Source of the DNA: Ascarosepion bandense
Taxonomy: Eukaryota; Mollusca; Cephalopoda; Sepiida; Sepiidae
DNA length: 64,000 bases
Direction: 5' to 3'
Assembly (NCBI GenBank): GCA_037127315.1
Contig: JBBBDQ010000403.1
Location: forward strand, 1,080,501-1,144,500
In this document: piece by piece, positions 1 to 10,224 of the stretch
Numbering within the stretch: position 1 is the stretch's first letter
Layout of the letters: the number at the start of each line of letters is the position of its first letter
Program-made: the position numbers and the translations under genes
The notes under the pieces: generated by a model
What the model was told of the DNA's origin: nothing
The model's database searches: none
The model's input: the letters and a program-made list of their open reading frames with translations, nothing else

Positions 1-1140
1 GTGAGGTATACTTGTAATAGAATAAAATTTAGGACCGTTTTCACGCGTTTAGTAAATAAATAAATAAAATACAACGATATTATCCACTCACGATCAACCA
101 AACTCACATAAGATAGAGGATACTCACAGATTTTGGCCACTGTTTCAGTTTTGCCATTAATGCTGTCTCACACCAATATAACTCAAACAAAATTTTTCAC
201 ACAGGTAGACGTTAGGAGTTTCCTCACCGACAAATTTCAGTGCATAAATTTGTAAATCATGCAATAATTTTAAGCAGTACGGAGATGGTTAATGTTTATT
301 GAATTGACCTTAAACATAATCAAACTTTCTACAACTTACAGATTTTATCAGAATCATCAGAAGGTTATCAGAAGATGGATTTGGGAAGAATAAAAGAATA
401 TCTTTTGTATGTAGAAATAGAAATTTATTAATGGAAAATAATAACATGAATTAGTAGAAGTTAATGTTTAATGAAAAACAGTATTAAAAAGTTAAAGGTA
501 TCAAAATTTCGTAGTAGTCCTTGCAAGAGTGAGTTTATGTGTACGTAGGCAGGAACGTATGTATGTATGTATGTATGTATAAGTGTTTATAGTTGGGTAG
601 GATAATCTTTGAAGTTAACGCTTAGGGGGAACGGTGAAAAGGAAGGAGGTGAGAGGTGAGAAAGAAAGATAGAGACAATAATAATAACGATCGCTCGACG
701 TTTGTCAATGCTACGTGTTGATTACTCTCGTTTTCTTCTCTCTCTGGCGGCAGTCGTCTTATCTCGTCTTTTATATCGTTTTCTGGGGCTCCAGAAGGTT
801 ATTTGAGAATTCACTCCCGGATGTGATTCTAGCATTTCTATTTTGTTTTTAGATGTTTCCTAGTTTTCTGTTAGCCGAAAAATATTTCGCATCGAGGTGT
901 GAAATTTCGCGAGTTTTGTGTATGTTAAGCAAAGTTTGTAAATTCGAGAAAATTCGTTTATTTCTAACAAAATAAATGAGTCAGTGCTTAGCATTTGAAT
1001 TTTTAAATCTAAAACTTGGTTTGTTCACTACAAAATGCATCTTTGCTTTCCTGTCTACGGTGAATCTGCATCTGCTTTCCCAGTTTTTAAGTACTCTGGT
1101 GAAAAAAATCAAAGACGAACAAAAAACGAAAAAAAAAAAA
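1..1140. other. AT-rich DNA without recognised gene
   Basis: I see no coding region, SINE head or LINE motif here. The only distinct feature is a short GTAT tetranucleotide run near 557-582. Stretches of A occur just before the LINE fragment that follows. Confidence 0.6.
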
Positions 1141-1144
1141 TAAT

Positions 1145-1543
1145 AAATACGAATTTGAACGAGATACTACATTAGCAACTAGATCCCACCCTTTTACAGT
1201 GAAACCGATAAAATGCAGCCGTAACTTCTACTCCAACAGTTTCTTTCCTCGCACTTCCCGACTGTGGAATTCTCTTCCAAACGATTGCTTCCCCGACGGC
1301 TACAATCTCCAGGAGTTTAAATGTAAGGTCAATAGACACCTCCTAACACACTAACCTGCTCCCATTCTATCAAGCAGTCTTCCCATCTGCCCGACACTCA
1401 TCCTCGCTATCCTTACTCATCTATCACCTTTCTCCTGACATTCCCTATGTCTATCCACTCCTTCTCTTTACCTTCCCCTATGTAGCCCCATGCGCAATAG
1501 TGGCAGTGGAATGCCTTGCTTGGGGTGAGATGATTAAAAAAAA
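1145..1543 (+). mobile_element. 5'-truncated Jockey/CR1-group LINE 3' end
   Basis: The last about 68 codons of the LINE ORF2 are readable and stop at 1352-1354. They include the family motifs ARDTRLATRSHPFTV-like (degenerate here) and SRLWNSLPNDCFPDGYN. A 3' UTR of about 190 bp follows, ending in GCCTTGCTTGGGGTGAG, then GATGATT and an A run. The copy is about 98% identical by eye to 56152-56558, so both are relatively young. It is 5'-truncated, as expected of target-primed reverse transcription. Its A tail abuts another LINE piece on the same strand, suggesting insertion into that older copy. Confidence 0.85.
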
Positions 1544-2215
1544 CCGTCCAATTATCCGCCTATTAACCTTCTACCGCTTTTGTGGAAACTTCTAAAGGCC
1601 CTAATTAATGATGAATTGGTTAAGCAACTGACACCGTAGGTTTTTTTCTGATAAACAAAATAGCTTTCATTTCTCAATGTCTAATGCTGATCAGTCAGTT
1701 AAGTGCCATACGTGATACACGCTTGGGCGATCATATCTCGAAAGAGACATGACTGACTGGGCAGAAGATTATCCCGTAGTAGGTTGCCATTGTTTTCTGA
1801 GGTAGACTGGTTGCCGACCAAGGTTATAGAACCCAATCTGTTCTGCTATTTAACCCATAACTGGAAGGAAGAGACGGATTAATACCTTTCCCAAGGGTAT
1901 TTGCGCGTAAGTGAATACAATGGATTCAGCTGGAATTCGAACTCGGCTTCCTGGCTTCTCGTTCCGAGCCGATATCCACCGTACCACAACGCACATCCTA
2001 ATGCTGATACACTGACGACAATCTCGGAAAAAAATATCATTCTCTACATAAGAATGGTGAAACTCAGGCAGTTGCTTTAGACATCTCGAAAGCTTTCAGC
2101 AGAGTTTGGCATACAGGTCTTCATTCCAAGTTGAAATTTTAAGGAGTCTTCAGAAAGTTTTTTGAACTGATCCAGTCTTTCTTATCAAACAAGTGGGCCC
2201 GTGCCGTCAACAATG
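1544..2215 (+). pseudogene. Jockey-group LINE reverse transcriptase fragment split by a SINE
   Basis: Before the SINE, the frame reads a degenerate version of the RT motif RPISLLPIFGKVFEAII (here RPINLLPLLWKLLKALI after tolerating a shift). After the SINE it resumes with GETQAVALDISKAFSRVWH and FFELIQSFLSN, which is RT motif A and its downstream helix. The catalytic-strand sequence LDISKAF matches the better copy at 62.2-63.9 kb. Stops and frameshifts make it inactive. The insertion at 1692-1997 separates the two halves cleanly. Confidence 0.75.
1692..1997 (-). mobile_element. tRNA-derived SINE, family A, full length
   Basis: Read on the minus strand it starts with a GGATGTGCGTTGTGG head. 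A box-A-like GTGGATATCGG and a box-B-like GAGTTCGAATTCC follow, then a body with AACCCATAACTGG (reverse sense) and a tail of GGCACTTAACTGACTG. It is flanked by a perfect 11-bp target-site duplication, CTAATGCTGAT, at 1681-1691 and 1998-2008. The head is tRNA-like and would carry the RNA polymerase III promoter. About 14 more copies or pieces are in this window. Confidence 0.9.
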
Positions 2216-2385
2216 ACGGCAAAATACTTATATCGATATGCCGTCTAAAATTACGGCAACATATATATTGATGTACCTACTATAGAGTATCTTACATAAA
2301 GACATGAAAGGAAAATAATAATCCAAACAGCTGAGAGCAGCAGGAGAGAAATATATAACATACAAATAAATACACAACAGAGATT

Positions 2386-2390
<5 letters not shown>

Positions 2391-2440
<50 letters not shown>
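2391..2440. repeat. (TA)n microsatellite
   Basis: A near-pure TA array of about 50 bp. It abuts the truncated end of a Penelope-like element fragment at the sequence TATATCGAGGCAGC. Confidence 0.95.
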
Positions 2441-2443
<3 letters not shown>

Positions 2444-2674
2444 TATCGAGGCAGCAAGTAATTTTCTAAACATATGCTATTAAATATAAGAGACAATGAA
2501 TGTCTATTATGTTTAATATTGAGCCGTTCTAAACGTCGTATTTTTGCTTTAATTTCAGTTGAAAATAAAGACAAAAATTCTCCAACATTTGGATAATTAT
2601 TTATTGGTTTTCTTCTAAGATTTTCAGTTTAAACTACCTCTCTGAAGATGGTTCATGTGAGCCGAAAGCTTCAT

Positions 2675-2675
<1 letters not shown>
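2441..2675 (-). pseudogene. Penelope-like element (PLE) N-terminal fragment with ribozyme-like motif
   Basis: The minus strand encodes KIRRLERL..HNRHSLSLIF....LENYLLPRYT, a conserved N-terminal PLE segment also seen at 17.5, 18.0 and 26.4 kb and, in divergent form, at 10.8 kb. At 2642-2668 on the plus strand lies CTGAAGA, a 5-bp stem with a 4-nt loop, and GAAA. This is the layout of a hammerhead-ribozyme core. The piece resembles the head-to-head arrangement at 17.5-18.1 kb with the spacer and most of the right arm deleted. The left end runs directly into a TA array. Confidence 0.6.

Positions 2676-2679
<4 letters not shown>

Positions 2680-2761
<82 letters not shown>
2680..2761. repeat. (TA)n microsatellite
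   Basis: A pure TA array of about 80 bp between the PLE fragment and a SINE of family B. Confidence 0.95.
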
Positions 2762-2763
<2 letters not shown>

Positions 2764-2764
2764 T

Positions 2765-2930
2765 AAAAGTCTGCTTCCTTCTACCGAGCGCCCATAGCTC
2801 AGAGGTTGAATCGCCGACTGACGCCAATCCGGTCGGGTTTCAATCCTGGGTTAAAAGCAATCGGATTCCTATCCGTACTGATGAGCTGTAATACAGCGAA
2901 ACAGATCTGTCTACGGATGACTATATATAT
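2765..2930 (+). mobile_element. tRNA-derived SINE, family B
   Basis: A tRNA-like head reads GCCCATAGCTCAGAGGTTG (box A region) and GGTTTCAATCCTGG (box B region). A short body with AAAAGCAATCGG and a 3' part GATACAGCGAAACAGATC-like follow, ending in GATGACTATATATAT. The same unit occurs at 37.2 and 42.4 kb, and reversed pieces occur at 9.55 and 22.87 kb. The tail merges with TA repeats. Confidence 0.8.
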
Positions 2931-3141
2931 TTCATTTTGAATGAACTCGACTCGATTGATATTCTGATGGTAGTTAGGGACCCGAAGTTTCGCGTAGCGT
3001 CTTGAGAGGCTACTTTGATCAACAGCTGAATAACATCGGGGTTTCTTGTAGTGGCGTGCCCCGAATGGATGGGTACTCCTGAAGTGCCTCCGGTGGGCAA
3101 CACTGGGGCCACATTATCTCCTTACACAAAAATCTCTAATT

Positions 3142-3471
3142 ATGACATCACACAAAGTAAGAATTAAAACTAAACCAGCTAAACAAAAATCACCTACACC
3201 TATTAACATCTCTTTCTCGAACATCCGTGGTATCCACACCAACTTTTGCAGCGTAAAAAAGTGAGTTTACTTCCATAAAGTAAACTCACCAGACATCATA
3301 GCTCTGCCTGAAACTAAACTTGACCCCGCTATTCCTCTGATTTCTATATCTCTGGTTACCTTCCCTATTTTTAGAAGGGACTCTATTGTATATATGTATG
3401 GAATTGGCGTTTATGTCAGCGAACATCTCCCTCTAGCTAAAGACGGTTTAAGTGTCTGTATCTCTGGTTGA
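3142..3471 (+). pseudogene. LINE ORF2 start: AP-endonuclease domain fragment
   Basis: An ATG at 3142 opens a frame beginning MTSHKVRIKTKPAKQK, then NISFSNIRGIHTNF, PDIIALPETKLDP and GIGVYVSEHLPLA. These are the opening strands of the APE-like endonuclease of Jockey/CR1-group LINEs. The E of PETK is the expected catalytic/metal residue region. An in-frame TGA interrupts codon 41 (3262-3264) and the frame stops at 3469. It probably represents the 5' end of the same LINE family whose 3' parts abound here. The roughly 200 bp upstream may be its 5' UTR. Confidence 0.7.
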
Positions 3472-3778
3472 TAATGAAAATTCTATTGGTGTGGATTTTT
3501 GCAGATTTGCTATGGAAATATATGTCTTGTAGCATTTAAATAGGTTAGGGTGTTCATTTTAGCGATTTAACTGACAACTGTTTGATTCAGCGATGCTTAG
3601 AAAAGTACACAATTGTATGTGTGTGCGTGTTTCTTTTCTGTATGTATCGGGTCGCATGTGGCCTAGCTGCAGTAAGGGTTGGAATGTGATAATAATGGTG
3701 ACAGTCTGGCAAGAGGTACGAAATGTAAGTCGCCCGTCAATCGCACAATTCTTCGATCATATATTCTTCTCGAAATAT

Positions 3779-3788
3779 GTGTGTGTGT

Positions 3789-3826
<38 letters not shown>
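3779..3826. repeat. (TG)n microsatellite
   Basis: A TG array with one interruption (GTAT). It encodes the poly-Cys/Val part of a spurious open frame. Confidence 0.95.
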
Positions 3827-3907
3827 TTCTGTGATTATTCTAACTAGACTGAAATAGTAAAATGTATAAATAAAAGTATTTTGAAGATTACTGGGTACGA
3901 CTTATAC

Positions 3908-3939
3908 CTGAAGAAGGACAGAGAATGTACCGACCGAAA
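3908..3939 (+). ncRNA. possible hammerhead-like core, weak
   Basis: CTGAAGA at 3908-3914 is followed about 20 nt later by GAAA at 3936-3939. The intervening bases do not form a convincing stem, so this is only a degenerate relative of the motif seen in PLE fragments. Confidence 0.2.
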
Positions 3940-3987
3940 CGCAATATCTAAAGATGCATATATAATTTGAATAATTCCAGAAAAGAC

Positions 3988-4112
3988 GGGCACTTCGAGG
4001 TGATATAATAAGCTTGTCTTACTAGAGCAATTACGACTATCCTCAGTGGGTGCTCCACGCCTTTGGCCTTGTGCTACATCTAAGTTACGCTTAGAAAATC
4101 GCCATTTGAGTA
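3988..4112 (+). mobile_element. tRNA-like repeat, family C, single degenerate unit
   Basis: It contains CACTTCGAGGTGATATAAT and AACAAGCTTG-like remains, followed by CAGTGGGTGCTCCACGC, TTGTGCTACATCTAAG and GCTTAGAAAATCGCC. These match the better preserved units at 51.85-52.26 kb. The tRNA box B is partly deleted. Confidence 0.6.
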
Positions 4113-5023
4113 ATTCCAGAAACAAAAACTACCCGATTGAGTGCAAAGCCGGAAGTCTAAGCAAACTGACAAATGCCACATACAAATCAGTACGATTTAC
4201 AGATCTTGGCGTGACAAAGGTATTTATAAGGCGGATGGTTTTTTAAAGTCATTTCTTGTGATTGTGTCGCATGAAACTTTAAAGAATTATCGCCAGGAAT
4301 GTTACCTCTAAATCTGTCGTCTCCGGTTTCTTGTGTAAATAGCTCTCATATTGGAAAACATGTTAAACTGCAGGGCTTTCTCAATAATGAATTTCTGACC
4401 AGAAAGAACGTATTTACGCAAATAAAATAAATGTCGGTTAACCTGTGTGGGTGATGAGTGGTGACGATGAAATAAAGGCCAGCTACTGCTGGGTTGCATA
4501 AAAAATAAATAAATAAATGAATGAATAAGTACGCCGACCCCAAAAGGAGTGCAGTCACGTGTCTCTCTCTATAATGAAACGTGAGTGTCAATATACTTTG
4601 CTGATAAGGGTAGAGAAAGGTTTATTTTCAAAGTAATCAAATAAAGATTGAAAGCAAAAAATAAATAAATAAATAAATAAATAAATAAAATAAAATAAAC
4701 AAAGAAAGAAAGAAAAAAGGAAAAGGTTAACATGAAAAAGATGTAAAGCGAATAGATTGAGGGTGGGGGGGCTTCTCTCTCCCTCTCAGTCTCTACTCCC
4801 CGCATGAATTCCTTTCACTTTGGTGCATACGAGGTGCGGCAAGAAAGAATTTGAACATACTGATTCATATGCTAAATTAGCCGGCGTTTCCCATGTCTCA
4901 CCGGAACCTTCACGCCCCCTCACAATAGCACCTCATCTATTTTCAAATATTTTTTTCTTAGAAGAAAACTTTCAGTTGCACATCAACAAACCGTTTAAGT
5001 GAGAGTTTTCCTCTAAGTATGTC

Positions 5024-5025
<2 letters not shown>
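4113..5025. other. AT-rich DNA, no recognised gene
   Basis: Contains AAAT tetranucleotide runs (4500-4530, 4665-4700) and short A-rich stretches. No coding motif or SINE head was recognised. Confidence 0.5.

Positions 5026-5066
<41 letters not shown>
5026..5066. repeat. (TA)n microsatellite
   Basis: A TA array adjoining the 3' end of the minus-strand LINE that follows. Confidence 0.95.
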
Positions 5067-5070
<4 letters not shown>

Positions 5071-6003
5071 CATATCACCCCGAGCAAGGCGGTAGCGCCA
5101 CTGATGTGCGGGGGCTACATAAGATTAAAAATCAGATTGAAGAGAGTGAAGAGAGGGACGAACCAGTTAGAAAGGAGCAAGAGAAGGATGGGAATACAGG
5201 TGTGATGACAGTTGCAGAGGTGGAGAGAAAGGAAAGGATATACAGGGTGGTGAAGAAAGAACTAGTGTCAGGGTGGTGAAGAAAGAACTAGAGTCAAGTG
5301 GTTAAGAGGTGAGTATTAACCTTGCATTTAAATTCCTGAAGGTTGTAGCCATCAGGAAAGCAAGAATATGGAAGCGAGTTCCACAGGCGGGAAGTGCGAG
5401 AAAAAAAGCTGCAGTAGTAGAACTGTCGTCTGCATTTGGTTGATCTAACTGTGAATGGGTGAGACCCAGTTGCCAGTTTTGTTGCACGAGTAAACACTTG
5501 TTGCAGAGGCACCAGTGACTTAAGTTCGTTGGATCAGAAGCCATGAAAGTATTTACAGAATAGACACAAGGAAGCCACATCTCGTCGGTGGGAAAGTGGC
5601 TGGAGTCGAGCCGCCAAGTCGGTAACTATCATATTACTAATTCTCCTTTGGAGCCTGTCAAGAACACCGAGATGGACAGCGGGAGCTCCTGACCATATAT
5701 GACAGCAGTACTCTATGCACGGACGAATGGTTGATTTGTATATATGCAGGATGGATTCAGGTGGGAAAAAACATCCTGGCCCGACACAGTGACCCAACCT
5801 TCCTGGCAGTGGATTTAGCTACTGACTCAATGTAGTGGTTCCACTTGAGATCAGAGGAGAGGGTAAAGCCGAGGAGGCGCAGTGTATTGCTCGGGGAGGC
5901 TCGCTTGGTCCATGCTTATGGGGGGCAGGAGAGGTTGACCGTGACGATTGACAGACAGCAGCTTGGTCTTAGACGCATTGGAATTTACAAGCCACTTCTT
6001 GCC

Positions 6004-6294
6004 CTAATTCACCACAGAATGTAGATCACTCTCAAGATCAGCAGCGAGATTATGTTTGCTCGCCACAACGGGTTTCTTACTGATGCGGGAGTAAATTGTG
6101 GTGTCATCTGTGTAGATGCCTACTTGGCTCTTGATCTCGTTTGGGAGGTCATTTATAAAAATAAAGAAGAGCGTCGGGCCTAGGATAGAGCCCTGAGGGA
6201 CACCAGCGTTTGTACAGTAAGATGTAGAGGCACGTCCATTCAAGCCGACCTTCATTATGTGGTTATTTAAGACAGATTGGATCAGATTTAGCAA
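6004..6294 (-). pseudogene. LINE RT palm fragment with YTDD
   Basis: A 96-codon frame with NAGVPQGSILGPTLFFIFINDLP (motif B and following helix) and VGIYTDDTTIYSR (motif C). Most family members read YADD, as at 62892-62903. The two aspartates are kept but the Ala is replaced by Thr. It is part of the LINE spanning 5.07-7.09 kb. Confidence 0.8.
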
Positions 6295-6665
6295 TCGGCC
6301 GGTAATACCGTAACCCCGTAGCTTGCATAGAAGACCAGCGTGCCTGTCAAAAGCCTTGGAGATGTCCAGAGCAACAGCACGAGCCTCGCCTGACTCATCA
6401 AGGGCCTATTAATTCAGCATTAATACCTTCTCGAAAATTGGAAGAAGGCTGATAGGGCGATAGTTGGATGGGTCTGATAGTTCACCAGAGTTCTTAAATA
6501 CAAGAACGACAGAAGAGGACTTTCAGCATGCAGGAAGACATGAGGCAGAGAGGCAGTAGTTATACAGTTTAGAGAGGACAGAGGAGGGTTCAGGGGCACA
6601 TTTCTTAAGGACAATCACAGGGATTCCATCACCACCGCTCGCCTTATGGGGGTCAAGTTTTGATA

Positions 6666-6953
6666 TTACGCGGATACTACTGTCGGGATAATGTGTATAT
6701 CGTACAGTTTAGCCTCAGCTCTACTAGGGAAATCAGGTGGGGGTACTCCGGATGGGTCAAATGTGGAGTTGGATGAGAGTCTGCGAGCAAAGCACTCAGC
6801 CTTGTCCGCCGATGATGTGAGGACCTCACATTCATTAATTAAATGAGGGATAGAGGATTTTCTATTGTTCAGCACCCGTTTGCATAACCGCCAATAGTCC
6901 TTGGAACCGAACTTGCGGTCAGCTATGCGCTGTCTCATTCTCTCAGCAAACAA
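6666..6953 (-). pseudogene. LINE RT N-terminal fragment
   Basis: A 95-codon frame matching the N-terminal portion of the ORF at 62942-63877: ERMRQRIADRKFGSKDYW, then SSADKAECFARRLSSNS and PPPDFPSRAEA. It is the linker between endonuclease and RT fingers in this family. Confidence 0.75.
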
Positions 6954-7083
6954 CCGCTTGGCGTCCTTCAGGATTCTCTTGCACTCATTATGAGCAGATG
7001 TGAATTGGCGCTCATTGAGGTCAGATGACGGTCTCCGAAATAGTCGGAAATAGTGGTTCCTGTGGGCAATGGGGGCCGAACAG

Positions 7084-7085
<2 letters not shown>

Positions 7086-7134
<49 letters not shown>
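7086..7134. repeat. (TA)n microsatellite
   Basis: TA array at the 5' break of the preceding LINE. Confidence 0.95.
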
Positions 7135-7136
<2 letters not shown>

Positions 7137-7399
7137 TTTTAAACGGTATTTTTAGTGGATAGCCATATTTATTTTCTTTAGACAGTGTTTTATTTTCAGC
7201 TACCGGACAGAGAATTTTAAAAATCTTATTGTTGTAAAAAGGCACCCGCCTACAGTATTCGAGCCTGCACCCTCCTATTCAAGAAAACCACCTTGCTTAA
7301 TTAAATCAGTTAAAAGTACGTTGGATCTAACGACGTTTATCTCCCGCAGGGCGGGGTATTTTTTTTAAAAAAAAAACATTTCTTGAATTTTCAGGCTGG

Positions 7400-7613
7400 T
7401 AGACGAAAATAAAATATTATTAAAAATCAAATGGAGCGTCTACCCAAAGACGGGTACATAAAAAATAACAATTAGAATTGTAAAAATATGTCGAATTAAT
7501 AAATAAAACAACCATTACTTCTTTAGAAATATATATTATTATTAACTACCTGATGAGAAAAAGTTCTTTCAATGTCGAAACAAAATGTACAATTTTGTAG
7601 TAGTTTGTAGATG

Positions 7614-7652
<39 letters not shown>
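7400..7652 (+). mobile_element. possible PLE 3'-terminal repeat remnant
   Basis: CTGATGA at 7550-7556 and CGAAA at 7576-7580 bracket a GAAA/TTTC mini-stem. The following AAAATGTACAATTTTG and GATGTTCTAA run into a TA array. A related end lies at 38385-38450, downstream of a PLE endonuclease ORF, which is why I call this a PLE terminal piece. Confidence 0.4.
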
Positions 7653-7656
<4 letters not shown>

Positions 7657-7861
7657 TCCTAATACTCTAAACTTAATTTTATAGATACCCGTGTAGACAC
7701 CTTTTTTTTTCTTTTTCTTTTTTTTTTTTCCATAATTAACAAAAAATAAAATCCGTGGTTATTAGGTCTACCGGCCTGCGCAATCGAGAGACTTAAAAAA
7801 AAAAAAAGACAAAAACAAGTCTATTCAACATTGAGTGTCCATAAAATATTCTTTAGCGTAG

Positions 7862-7900
<39 letters not shown>
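7862..7900. repeat. (TA)n microsatellite
   Basis: A TA array. It is followed by two nearly identical 20-bp stretches reading AATCTCTCTTAGGGATTTCA (about 7929 and 7961), part of an imperfect tandem and inverted duplication. Confidence 0.9.
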
Positions 7901-7905
<5 letters not shown>

Positions 7906-8585
7906 AAGAATGATCATTTCAACATGAAATCTCTCTTAGGGATTTCATGAGGAGATGTAAAATCTCTCTTAGGGATTTCATGTTGAAATGATCATTCAAC
8001 AATTTTGAACAACTGATCATTTATTTTATTTTATTTTATTAGCTCTGTAATTTTAATTACATTGAGCTCTCTACCTGTATAATTTCTTAATATTAAAATT
8101 TTAATATTAATTAGGATCAGGTTTTTTGGGATTTACCTTCTTACTTTTCCGTTTGGATTAAAGTTTTTATATATATAATGTGTGGATTTAATACGTTGAT
8201 TTAGAAAATGTAGCTTCAAAACGCTAATTTTACAACAGTCAACTGGCGCAATTAATATATATTTTATGATTTGATTTATACCTCCAACTGAAGTCTTAAT
8301 ATTTGTTTTCACACTGAAATAAGCTGAGAATAAACGCAGCTGAATATGTAGCAGAATGCCAACCACTCGGAGTTTAAAATATAATTCGGCGTTGGCAGTC
8401 AGTGTGTTAATATCTAAGCTTGGCATGATTTTATTTTTATCATTTATATTTAAAAGACTTACTTTTTTCGACAATATTGCTGGAATTTTTAATATGTGAA
8501 AGCCTAAAAACCACACACGTATGCGTAACTTTCGTTCTGGTAGCAGAAGATTCCATCATAAGGTAAAGCTGTGTGAATTGCCCAT

Positions 8586-8893
8586 TCAGTCAGTAAAAGT
8601 GCCATACGTGATACACGCTTGGGCGATCATGTCTCGAAAGAGACATGACTGACTGGGCAGAATATTATCCCGCAGTAGGTTGCCATTGCTTTCTGCGGTA
8701 GACTGGTTGCTGACCAAGGCTATAGAACCCAATCTGTCCTGTTATTTAACCCATAACTGGAAGGAATAGACGGATTAATACCTTTCCCAAGGGTATTTGC
8801 GCGTAAGTGAATACAATGGATTCAACTGGAATTCGAACTCGGCTACCCGGTTTCTCGTTCCGAGCCGATATCCACTGTACCACAACGCACATA
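8586..8893 (-). mobile_element. tRNA-derived SINE, family A, full length
   Basis: Head, box-B-like GAGTTCGAATTCC, body and CTGACTGA tail are all present on the minus strand. Sequence is close to the copies at 1.7 and 32.0 kb. I could not identify an unambiguous target-site duplication. Confidence 0.88.
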
Positions 8894-9037
8894 CGTAGTT
8901 AAATTTTTTGGTTTTGCTGTACAGGTGGAATTTCCAGTTACGTTAACATTGATAAATAAAACAATTCACAGATGGTGTAGGAATTTTTTTTTCTTTTAAT
9001 TTGGGAAGGAATAGAATATGTGTGCAATTTGTTTTCG

Positions 9038-9038
<1 letters not shown>

Positions 9039-9082
<44 letters not shown>
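9039..9082. repeat. (CA)n microsatellite
   Basis: A pure CA array of about 44 bp. The flanking TTTATTTTCTATTTTAAAT and the TTTCGAGATTTAAAG downstream resemble the sequence near 18240-18300, so both may be the same PLE-derived end. Confidence 0.95.
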
Positions 9083-9083
<1 letters not shown>

Positions 9084-9550
9084 TTATTTTCTATTTTAAA
9101 TAAATTTACATTGCGACAAGGAAATTTATATGTTTCGAGATTTAAAGTTCTTCTTTCGGTATCTGGCAATTTTAGGTAAATTTGGTAAAAATGATTTACA
9201 TTTAAAAGTAAAAAAAAACAAACGTTTTGCTTATGGAGGGGGGTAGAGACAGAAAGTTAAGATCTTATGTCCTATTAACTATGTATAAAAGAATATCTAC
9301 ACATTTACATCTTCATTTGCGGAATTTCCACTACATTTAATTTAATCAGAATGGAGGTAGACTTTGAAAATTTAAATTATAGGTCAGATGTTAGGGAATG
9401 TGAGGTATTCATACATGTCTAAGTAAAACTGTCATATTTACGGTTAGACTTCTTACTTCCTGTACGAAGAATACATTTTAGTTACGAAAACATACTGTTA
9501 GAGTTATGCATCCCTGCTCTTTGTTTTCTTAAAATATATATATATTATAT

Positions 9551-9690
9551 TAGTCATCCACATCCACATACAAGCCTGTTTCGCTGTATCACAGCTCAGC
9601 AGTGTGGCTAGACACATCCACTTGCTTCTGGTCGGGATCGAAACTCAACCGATTTGGTGTCAACCGGAGTCTCTATTCCCTAAGCCATCA
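9551..9690 (-). mobile_element. SINE family B, divergent copy
   Basis: Reversed family-B 3' end TAGTCATCCACATCC..CTGTTTCGCTGTATCAC, followed by a diverged tRNA-like head. It shares the GATACAGCGAAACAG box with the copies at 2.8, 37.3 and 42.5 kb. Confidence 0.55.
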
Positions 9691-10108
9691 GCGCATGGAA
9701 TCAGAGAAGAGAAATTTTAACGTCTTGCATATAAGCAGCGTATACAGACGCCAGTCGCCGAGAGAACTCAATTCATTTCTGAAGAGTCACGCATATAGCA
9801 GAAGTGGAAACTGTTTTTAAAATTTTATATTTTTAAACCTGTCTTAAAAGGGACTTTTAGTATGATTAAAATATTTATATATATTTTTTGTTCAGAGTAT
9901 TTTTTTTTTATCAGTTTATCATGTATTCTTAAAATATCCTCGTCGTCCTGCGGCCTCGGCCGAGATCGAACTCACAACACCCCTCCAGTATTCCCTGTGC
10001 ATTTGGAATCCTGGCGCAGTTTGTAGCGAAATTTATAATCTTGTCAAATAGCTGAATACTTGATGCTTCCGCCAGGGCTACCCAGGGGTGTTTTTATTGT
10101 TTTATATT

Positions 10109-10218
10109 CCCAAGGGTACTAGTGCTTAAGTGAATGCAGGGTACTCAACTGGAATTCGAACTCCGCTCACCGATTTCTCTTTCCAAGTCGATATCCACTC
10201 CACCACAACGCACATCCG
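10109..10218 (-). mobile_element. SINE family A, 5' half only
   Basis: The tRNA-like head and first part of the body are present; the copy stops at CCCAAGGGTA. Upstream on the minus strand it is joined directly to a 5S rRNA-like sequence, giving a chimeric unit. Confidence 0.75.
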
Positions 10219-10224
10219 TTACTG

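Larger units (their letters stand above)
5067..7088 (-). mobile_element. Jockey/CR1-group LINE, long but 5'-truncated and deleted
   Basis: The minus-strand 3' terminus is GCCTTGCTCGGGGTG then ATATGATTAA, the tail shared by this LINE family. Moving 5' the copy contains the C-terminal domain, the RT palm with YTDD at 6103-6114, motif B NAGVPQGSILGPT, and the RT N-terminus with KDYWRLCKRVLN. Compared with 63.2-63.4 kb, about 130 bp encoding fingers and palm motifs is missing near 6405-6435. The 5' end stops at a TA array. The endonuclease is absent. Confidence 0.9.

Noticed and set aside
2800..2870. tRNA gene
   Set aside because: The tRNA-like head belongs to SINE family B, recurring with the same non-tRNA body; no proper acceptor-stem pairing is evident.
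2921..3112. 63-codon minus-strand frame (MAPVLPTGGTS...)
   Set aside because: It lies antisense to the likely 5' UTR of the LINE whose ORF2 starts at 3142; I could not match it to an endonuclease or other domain.
9930..10090. Additional SINE head (GTTGTGAGTTCGATCTCGG on the minus strand)
   Set aside because: A box-B-like word is present, but there is no box A at the right spacing and no second copy in the window.
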